Assembly (NCBI GenBank): GCA_001303585.1
Contig: LJTT01000040.1
Span: 1 to 44,794 of the forward strand
DNA from: Betaproteobacteria bacterium SG8_41
GTDB lineage: Bacteria > Pseudomonadota > Gammaproteobacteria > Burkholderiales > SG8-41
Reading direction: 5' to 3'
DNA length: 44,794 nucleotides
Both the position numbers and the translations under genes were made by a program. Below, one piece after another: positions 39,507 to 44,794 of the stretch. Numbering within the stretch: position 1 is the first letter of the stretch; the number at the start of each line of letters is the position of its first letter. Below the pieces are notes generated by a model, which was not told the origin of the DNA, made no database searches, and worked only from the letters and a program-made list of their open reading frames with translations.

Positions 39507-42179
39507 TCATGCGGCCCAGGGGTCGGGCGCGTCCGGCCTGACGCCGTAGCGCGCGATCGCCTGCTCGACTGCAGCCGGCTTGATCGCGCCCTCGTCGGCG
39601 AGCGCCTTCAGCGCGGCGATCGCGATATGGGTGCGGCTCACTTCGTAGAAGTCGCGCAATGCCGCGCGCGTGTCGCTGCGGCCGTAGCCATCGGTGCCGA
39701 GCGTGACGTAGCGCCGCGGCACCCATGGGCGGATGAGATCGGCTACCCCGCGCACGTAGTCGCTGGCGGCCACGATCGGCCCCGTCGTGCCTTCGAGGCA
39801 ACGCTCAAGATGGCTCTTGTCCTCGGTTCCGGGATGCAAGCGGTTGCGGCGCTCGATGGTCATCGCCGCGCGCCTGAGCTCTGTGAAACTCGTGACGCTC
39901 CAGACGTTCACGGCAACGCCCCAGTCCTTCTCGAGCAGGTCCGCGGCAGCGAGTGCTTCGCGCACGATCGTGCCACTGCCCAGGAGCTGCGCGCCGGCAT
40001 CCTTTCGTTCCTTGAGCAGGTACATGCCGTCGAGGATGCCCTGTTCAGCATCCGCCGGCAGCGCGGGCTGCGCATAGTTCTCGTTCATTACCGTGAGGTA
40101 ATAGAAGACATCTTCCTGATCTTCGAGCATGCGTCGCATGCCGTCGCGCACGATCACTGTCAGCTCGTAGCCGAAGCACGGATCATAGGCGCGGCAGTTT
40201 GGCACCGTGGACGCCGCAAGATGGCTGGTGCCGTCCTGGTGCTGAAGGCCCTCGCCGGAGAGCGTCGTGCGTCCCGCCGTCGCGCCCACGAGAAAGCCGC
40301 GAGAGCGGCAATCGCCCGCCTGCCAGATGAGGTCGCCGACGCGCTGGAAGCCGAATATCGAGTAGAAGATGTAGAACGGCAGCATCGGCGTCCCGTGCAC
40401 GCTGTAGGCCGTGGCGGCGGCGGTCCATGAGGAAATAGCGCCCGCTTCGGTGATGCCTTCCTCGAGTATCTGCCCTTCCTGCGCCTCCTTGTAATAGAGC
40501 AGCTCGTCGCGATCCTCCGGCTCGTAGAGCTGGCCGACGGCCGAGTAGATCGCGACCTGCCGGAACAGCGACTGCATGCCGAAGGTTCGTGCTTCGTCGG
40601 CAACGATCGGCACGATGCGCTTGCCGATGCCGGCATCCTTGAGCAACTGAGAGAGCATTTTCACGAAGACCATCGTGGTCGATTCCTCGCGCTCGCCCGA
40701 GCCTTCGAGGAGGCGCTTGAAGCCGGCAAGCGCCGGCACCGGTAGCTGCGGCGCCTTGCGCGAGCGTGCGGGCAGATAGCCGCCCAGCGCCTGCCGCCGC
40801 GCGTGCAGGTAACGCATCTCGTGGCTGTCGGCGGCGGGCTTGTAATAGCGCAGCGCCCTCACATCGTCGTCCGAGAGCGGCACTGCGAAGCGGTCGCGGA
40901 AGGCGAGCAGCGCCTCGTCCTCCAGCTTCTTCTGCTGGTGCGCGCCCATCTTGCCCTGGCCCCAGTGGCCCATGCCGTAGCCCTTCTTCGTCTGGGCGAG
41001 GATCACGGTGGGTTGCCCCTTGTGCTGCACGGCTGCCAGATAGGCGGCGTAGATCTTCACCGGGTCGTGGCCGCCGCGGCGCAGACGGTCGATATCTTCA
41101 TCCGACAGATGTGCGACGATCGCCTGCAACTCGGGATACTTGTTGAAGAAATGCTCCCGGTTGAAGCGCCCGTCCGTGGCAGCGTATTTCTGGAACTCGC
41201 CATCAACGGTTTCGTGCAGGCGCTTAAGGATCACGCTCTCGGTATCACGGGCGAAAAGGGGATCCCAATCCGAGCCCCAGAGCAGCTTGATCACATTCCA
41301 GCCGGCACCGGCGAAGAGCCCCTCGAACTCCTGGATGATGGAGCCGTTGCCGCGCACCGGGCCGTCCAGGCGCTGCAGGTTGCAGTTGACGACGAAGATC
41401 AGGTTGTCGAGACCCTCGCGCGCCGCGAGCGAGAGGCCCGCCAGCGACTCCGGCTCGTCCATCTCGCCGTCGCCGACAAAGGCCCAGACCTTGCGACCCG
41501 CGGTGTCGAGCACGCCGCGGTGCTGGAGATAGCGCATGAAGCGCGCCTGGTAGATCGCGTTCACCGGTCCAAGCCCCATCGAGGCGTTGGGAAACTGCCA
41601 GAACTCGGGCATGAGATAGGGATGGCAGTAGGAAGACAATCCGCCGCCGCCGGTCTCGCGCCGGTAGTTCTCGAGCTGCGCTTCGGTGAGCCGGCCCTCC
41701 AGATAGGCGCGGGCATACACGCCCGGAGACGCATGAGGTTGAAACCACACGAGATCGCCCGACTGCCCGGCGCGGAAGAAGTGATTGAGCCCCACCTCGA
41801 AAAGGTCGGCGATGGAGGCGTAGGTGGCGATATGGCCGCCGAGCTCCGGATATTGGCGGTTTGCCCGCACCACCATCGCAAGCGCGTTCCAGCGCACGAT
41901 CGAGCCGATGCGTTGCTCGGTCTCGAGATTGCCCGGGAACTGCGGCTGGTCGGCGAGGGGAATCGTGTTGCAGTACGGTGTATTGAACACGGGGGGCAGC
42001 GGCACCCGCGCGGCGCGCGCCTGGTCGAGCAGCTTCCGCAGGATGAAAGTCGCGCGCTCGCCGCCTTCGCTTTTGACCAGCGAATCGAACGCGTCCATCC
42101 ATTCCCGCGTCTCGACCGGATCGGGGTCGGCAGGCATTACGCGCCAGAATGCGGCAGTGATATCGGATAGGTCCGTCAT
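39507..42179 (-). CDS. aceE: Homodimeric E1 component of pyruvate (or 2-oxobutyrate) dehydrogenase
   Basis: The 890-residue thiamine-diphosphate E1 of AceE type carries out oxidative decarboxylation of a 2-oxoacid and passes the acyl group to E2. The thiamine motif is GDGEMDEPESLAG near 230, followed by the NCNLQRLDGPV segment; RVPLPPVFNTPYCNTIP and GMGHWGQGKMGAHQQKK are also typical. No E2 (aceF) or E3 (lpd) gene is adjacent, unlike the standard aceE-aceF operon. It is divergent from an Lrp-family regulator, like the mdeR-mdeB pair of Pseudomonas putida, whose E1 homologue acts on 2-oxobutyrate from methionine. So the substrate may not be pyruvate. GGAGCAATAA precedes the ATG. Confidence 0.92.
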   Translation of the reverse strand: MTDLSDITAAFWRVMPADPDPVETREWMDAFDSLVKSEGGERATFILRKLLDQARAARVPLPPVFNTPYCNTIPLADQPQFPGNLETEQRIGSIVRWNALAMVVRANRQYPELGGHIATYASIADLFEVGLNHFFRAGQSGDLVWFQPHASPGVYARAYLEGRLTEAQLENYRRETGGGGLSSYCHPYLMPEFWQFPNASMGLGPVNAIYQARFMRYLQHRGVLDTAGRKVWAFVGDGEMDEPESLAGLSLAAREGLDNLIFVVNCNLQRLDGPVRGNGSIIQEFEGLFAGAGWNVIKLLWGSDWDPLFARDTESVILKRLHETVDGEFQKYAATDGRFNREHFFNKYPELQAIVAHLSDEDIDRLRRGGHDPVKIYAAYLAAVQHKGQPTVILAQTKKGYGMGHWGQGKMGAHQQKKLEDEALLAFRDRFAVPLSDDDVRALRYYKPAADSHEMRYLHARRQALGGYLPARSRKAPQLPVPALAGFKRLLEGSGEREESTTMVFVKMLSQLLKDAGIGKRIVPIVADEARTFGMQSLFRQVAIYSAVGQLYEPEDRDELLYYKEAQEGQILEEGITEAGAISSWTAAATAYSVHGTPMLPFYIFYSIFGFQRVGDLIWQAGDCRSRGFLVGATAGRTTLSGEGLQHQDGTSHLAASTVPNCRAYDPCFGYELTVIVRDGMRRMLEDQEDVFYYLTVMNENYAQPALPADAEQGILDGMYLLKERKDAGAQLLGSGTIVREALAAADLLEKDWGVAVNVWSVTSFTELRRAAMTIERRNRLHPGTEDKSHLERCLEGTTGPIVAASDYVRGVADLIRPWVPRRYVTLGTDGYGRSDTRAALRDFYEVSRTHIAIAALKALADEGAIKPAAVEQAIARYGVRPDAPDPWAA

Positions 42180-42190
42180 TTATTGCTCCA

Positions 42191-42232
42191 CGTGAATCGT
42201 GAATCGTGAATGGTGAATCGTGGGCCGTGACC
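42191..42232. repeat. CGTGAAT heptads, six units, upstream of the E1 gene
   Basis: CGTGAAT three times, then GGTGAAT, CGTGGGC, CGTGACC in exact 7-base register. It starts 12 bases upstream of the E1 gene start, so this copy is at a 5' end. The last unit merges the CGTGAAT and GGTGACC types. Confidence 0.88.
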
Positions 42233-42308
42233 GGCGGCACCGCCTTATGCTAGCGCGGCCGGGGCGGCATGGGGTTGCGATATTCCCTGTTCTTGCGCTT
42301 CAAGGTAG

Positions 42309-42347
42309 AATATTATTTGGAATAAAATACATATTACGGAATTTTAT
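42309..42347. promoter_or_regulatory. AT-rich inverted repeat over the lrp start, candidate regulator site
   Basis: ATAAAAT (42322-42328) and ATTTTAT (42341-42347) are perfect inverse arms in an AT-rich island that ends on the start codon; TAGAAT lies just upstream at about 42306. Lrp-family proteins favour AT-rich palindromes and often control their own gene and a divergent target, here the E1 gene. Confidence 0.5.
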
Positions 42348-42855
42348 GCCATCTACAGAACTGGATACGATAGATTGGAAGATCCTGGACCGGCTGCAAC
42401 AGGACGCGCGTATTGCCAACGTCGATCTCGCGCGAGCCGTTAATCTGTCGCCCTCGCCATGCCTGAACCGGGTTCGCCAGCTGGAGGCCGGGGGCGTTGT
42501 CAGTCGCTACGTGACCCTGCTCGACCCGCTCAAGCTCGGCCTCACGGTGAGCGTCTTCATTCAGGTCAGCCTGGAGAAGCAGATGCGCAATGCCCTCGAC
42601 GCGTTCGAGAGCTCGGTGCTCGCGCGCGAGGAGGTGATGGAATGCTACCTGATGACCGGGGACGCCGATTATCTGCTGCGCGTCGTGGTGCCGGACATGC
42701 CGTCACTCGAGCGTTTCATCGTGGACTACCTCGCCCGCATCCCGGCCGTGTCGAACATTCGCTCGAGCTTCGCGCTGAAACAGGTCAAGTACAAGACGGC
42801 GCTGCCCCTGCCGGCGTCTGCGGCTGGGAAGGGAGCCAAGCGTTCACGCGCCTGA
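42346..42855 (+). CDS. Lrp/AsnC-family transcriptional regulator
   Basis: The 169-residue product has an N-terminal winged helix ([24 protein letters not shown], recognition helix [20 protein letters not shown]) and a C-terminal amino-acid-sensing domain ([44 protein letters not shown]). Lrp regulators sense amino acids and usually control genes next door; here the target is probably the divergent E1 gene. I chose the ATG at 42346, which begins a normal Lrp N-terminus; the upstream extension is repeat and promoter DNA. An AT-rich inverted repeat covers the start, consistent with autoregulation. Confidence 0.92.
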   Translation: MPSTELDTIDWKILDRLQQDARIANVDLARAVNLSPSPCLNRVRQLEAGGVVSRYVTLLDPLKLGLTVSVFIQVSLEKQMRNALDAFESSVLAREEVMECYLMTGDADYLLRVVVPDMPSLERFIVDYLARIPAVSNIRSSFALKQVKYKTALPLPASAAGKGAKRSRA

Positions 42856-42939
42856 TGCCCGTCACGCCTCACCCTACCAGCGCATGTACCAATTGTTTTT
42901 TTTCCGGCATTGACGCAGCATTGCATCAAGGCGTCTTCA

Positions 42940-43380
42940 ATGAGTCATTGCATGAGCGTGTGGTGTGAACTCGTAAAGACCTGCAGCCCGCTTCTGGGCC
43001 GGATACTGATAACGGCAATCTTCCTGCGGTCGGCCTTCGGCAAGATCGCCGGTTTTTCGGCGGTGGCAGCTGGAATGGCTAAAAAGGGCATGCCGTTTGC
43101 GGAGGTGCTGCTGGCGGGTGCGATCGTGTTCGAGATCGTGGGGAGCGTTACGGTGCTGCTTGGCTGGAAGGCGCGGTGGGGCGCGTTGCTTCTGATTCTG
43201 TTCACAATACCCGCGACGCTCCTCTACCACGATTTCTGGAACATGGAGGCGGCGCAATACCGGGGCCAGCTCAGCCATTTCATGAAGAACCTGTCCATCC
43301 TCGGTGCGCTTGTTTTCGTGATGGGCATGGGCTCGGGCCCGCTCAGCCTGGAGAAGCCAAGGGAGTCTCTCCGCGCGTGA
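42940..43380 (+). CDS. DoxX-family membrane protein
   Basis: The 146-residue product has four hydrophobic helices and the DoxX start pattern LLGRILITAIFLRSAFGKIAGF, then MAKKGMPFAEVLLAGAIVFEIVGS and the HDFWNMEAAQYRGQLSHFMKNLSILGALV end. The latter is shared by the DoxX group often found with oxidoreductases. Start could be 42940 or the ATG at 42952; ribosome site weak. Its TGA stop overlaps the GTG start of the aminotransferase (GTGA), so they are translated as a coupled pair. Confidence 0.82.
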   Translation: MSHCMSVWCELVKTCSPLLGRILITAIFLRSAFGKIAGFSAVAAGMAKKGMPFAEVLLAGAIVFEIVGSVTVLLGWKARWGALLLILFTIPATLLYHDFWNMEAAQYRGQLSHFMKNLSILGALVFVMGMGSGPLSLEKPRESLRA

Positions 43381-44558
43381 GCAAACCGAGGCAAGGCGCA
43401 CCGCGGCTCGCGCAGCGGGCGAAAGAGATCCAGCCTTTCCATGTGATGGAGATTCTTGCCCGCGCGCGGGACCTCGAGGCGCAAGGGCGGGACATCGTTC
43501 ATATGGAGATCGGGGAGCCGGACTTCCCGACGCCGGAGCCCATTCGCCGCGCGGGAATTGCCGCGCTCGAGAAGGGAGAGCTCTTTTATACGCCCGCGCT
43601 CGGCCTGCCGGAGCTGCGCCGTGGCATCGCGGATTTTTATCGCCAGCGATACGGCGTCGTGGTTTCACCGGCGCGCATCATCATCACCACCGGGGCCTCT
43701 GGAGCGCTCATGCTTGCATGTGCGGCGCTTGTCGAAATTGGCGAGGAGGTGATCCTCGCCGATCCTGGCTATCCTGCGAACCGCCAGTTCGTGCGCGTGA
43801 TGGGCGGGGTGCCGCGCGCGGTACCGGTCGACGCGTCGAGCGCCTATCAGCTTGCCCCCGATCATCTCGAGCGCGCGTGGGGCGAACGCACCGCGGCGGC
43901 GCTCGTTGCATCGCCGTCCAATCCCACCGGCACGCTGGTCTCCGCCGAGCGCCTCGCGGCAATGGCGCAGATCGCCAGGGCAAGAGGGGGAACCCTGATC
44001 GTGGACGAGATCTATCACGGGCTTGTCTACGAGGGTGACGCCCGCACGGTGCTGGCGCTTGCCGACGACGTCCTGGTAATCAACAGCTTCTCCAAGTATT
44101 TCAACATGACAGGGTGGCGCCTTGGCTGGATGGTGGTGCCGGAGAGCTACATCGCCAGCATCGACCGTCTTTCGCAAAATCTTTATCTTGCGGCGCCGAC
44201 GACGGCACAGTACGCGGGGCTTGCCGCATTCCTGCCCGAGACGCTTGCCATCCTCGACGAACGGGTGAGGGAGTTCAAGGCGCGGCGCGACTACCTGCTT
44301 CCCGAACTGCGCCGCCTGGGCTTCGATATTCCGGTGACGCCGCAAGGCGCGTTCTACATATACGCGGGCTGCTCGAAGCATACTGACGATAGCTTCGCGT
44401 TTGCGCGCGACCTTCTCGATCACGCAGGCGTTGCTATTGCTCCTGGAGACGACTTCGGCGCCAACGAGCCACACAAGTACGTGCGCTTTGCGTATACGAA
44501 TTCCATGGAGCGGTTGAAAGAGGGCGTGCACCGCATCGCCCGGTTCCTGCGTCAGTGA
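43377..44558 (+). CDS. Class I/II pyridoxal-phosphate aminotransferase
   Basis: The 393-residue fold-type I aminotransferase shows MEIGEPDFPTPEPI near 41-54, TTGASGALMLACAAL, SPSNPTGTLVSAE (Asn that binds PLP), IVDEIYHGLVY (Asp and Tyr) and the PLP lysine Lys240 in NSFSKYFNMTGWRLGW, with a substrate-carboxylate Arg near the end (YVRFAY). The amino acid substrate is not readable. I chose the GTG at 43377, which overlaps the DoxX stop by 4 bases and follows GGGAG. Longer starts inside the DoxX gene are unlikely. Its position with an Lrp regulator and an E1 gene hints at amino-acid catabolism. Confidence 0.9.
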   Translation: MSKPRQGAPRLAQRAKEIQPFHVMEILARARDLEAQGRDIVHMEIGEPDFPTPEPIRRAGIAALEKGELFYTPALGLPELRRGIADFYRQRYGVVVSPARIIITTGASGALMLACAALVEIGEEVILADPGYPANRQFVRVMGGVPRAVPVDASSAYQLAPDHLERAWGERTAAALVASPSNPTGTLVSAERLAAMAQIARARGGTLIVDEIYHGLVYEGDARTVLALADDVLVINSFSKYFNMTGWRLGWMVVPESYIASIDRLSQNLYLAAPTTAQYAGLAAFLPETLAILDERVREFKARRDYLLPELRRLGFDIPVTPQGAFYIYAGCSKHTDDSFAFARDLLDHAGVAIAPGDDFGANEPHKYVRFAYTNSMERLKEGVHRIARFLRQ

Positions 44559-44566
44559 CCAGGAAC

Positions 44567-44703
44567 CCGTTCCAGGTTCCGTGTTTCGGGTTCAATGTTC
44601 CGAGTTCCGGGTTCCGGATTCAAAGTTCCGGGTTCAATGTTCCGAGTTCCGGGTTCAAAGTTTAATGTTGGGAACCCACGTATCCGTGGGTCGTCCAATT
44701 TTG
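44567..44703. repeat. Degenerate GTTCCGG/GTTCAAT heptads with an apical hairpin
   Basis: This forms the left arm of a large inverted structure with the array that follows. The 20-mer GGGTTCAATGTTCCGAGTTC occurs twice here and once at 25.88 kb. A perfect hairpin ACCCACG-TATC-CGTGGGT (44674-44691) lies near the apex. The array begins 9 bases after the aminotransferase stop. Confidence 0.8.
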
Positions 44704-44794
44704 CTTGAACCTTGAACCTTGAACCTTGAACCTTGAACCTTGAACCTTGAACCTTGAACCTTGAACCTTGAACCTTGAACCTTGAACCTTGAAC
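44704..44794. repeat. Tandem array of 13 perfect CTTGAAC heptads running off the window
   Basis: Thirteen exact copies of CTTGAAC fill 91 bases and continue to the window edge, so the true length is unknown. Every copy contains TGA, and because the period is 7 these fall in all three frames in turn. Confidence 0.95.

Noticed and set aside
40803-42170. A 455-codon plus-strand open frame opposite aceE
   Set aside because: Antisense shadow; the E1 gene has its thiamine motif and ribosome site.
44704-44794. CRISPR array or telomere-like repeat
   Set aside because: Units are 7 bases with no spacers and no cas genes; the same heptads occur inside the chromosome-like region at 13.8 and 25.9 kb.

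Overview
The window looks like chromosomal DNA of a GC-rich betaproteobacterium, most likely of the Burkholderiales or a near relative. The reasons are three Bug/TctC-type periplasmic binding proteins, one of them in a complete tctC-tctA-tctB operon, a homodimeric AceE-type E1 enzyme, GluQ and Nu/Xi-class glutathione transferases. I see no rRNA, tRNA, CRISPR, integrase or transposase gene. Genes are mostly single or in short operons on both strands, and the content is catabolic and detoxification metabolism.

Layout. 1-5731: LigAB-type extradiol dioxygenase (minus, running off the left edge), DoxX, an acetamidase/formamidase, a Bug protein, an SRAP protein, a basic-tail protein with an EF-Tu domain II-like end, and a carboxymuconolactone decarboxylase-like protein. 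6128-13730: MsbA-like ABC half-transporter, CinA-C protein, amidohydrolase, exported SAM-methyltransferase-like protein, Bug protein, patatin lipoprotein, rhodanese-like protein. 13828-21432: gluQ, glutathione-dependent formaldehyde dehydrogenase, PhyH oxygenase, ybaK, beta-carbonic anhydrase, class II aldolase, pabB, thioredoxin. 21636-25835: RND efflux adaptor (start region damaged or misassembled) and pump. 25985-32632: glutathionyl-hydroquinone reductase, DODA-type dioxygenase, GST, Kef-type K+/H+ antiporter, nitroreductase and a PolX-like protein lacking the polymerase. 32891-38723: CapA-like protein, internally deleted ZIP remnant, the tripartite tricarboxylate transporter operon and an orphan sugar-binding-type protein. 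38950-44558: VOC protein, E1 2-oxoacid dehydrogenase, divergent Lrp regulator, DoxX and an aminotransferase.

Several genes share a theme: ring cleavage (LigAB, DODA), glutathione-dependent handling of quinones and formaldehyde (YqjG-like, GST, FrmA), nitroreductase, efflux and Kef. Together they suggest a cell exposed to aromatic or electrophilic compounds. That is inference from context.

The most unusual signal is between the genes. Many intergenic gaps carry short periodic repeats: period 7 (CTTGAAC, GGTGACC, CGTGAAT types), period 13 (GTGATG core) and period 10 (GCAGATAAAC). They are often laid out as facing inverted arms. In these three classes most units contain a stop triplet (TGA or TAA), and each period is 1 modulo 3, so three successive intact units close all three reading frames. 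At four genes the real stop codon lies inside such an array, and several others stop within about 15 bases of one. A roughly 100-base composite unit is duplicated at 32.6-32.85 kb, with one heptad gained or lost between copies. The window ends in 13 perfect CTTGAAC copies.
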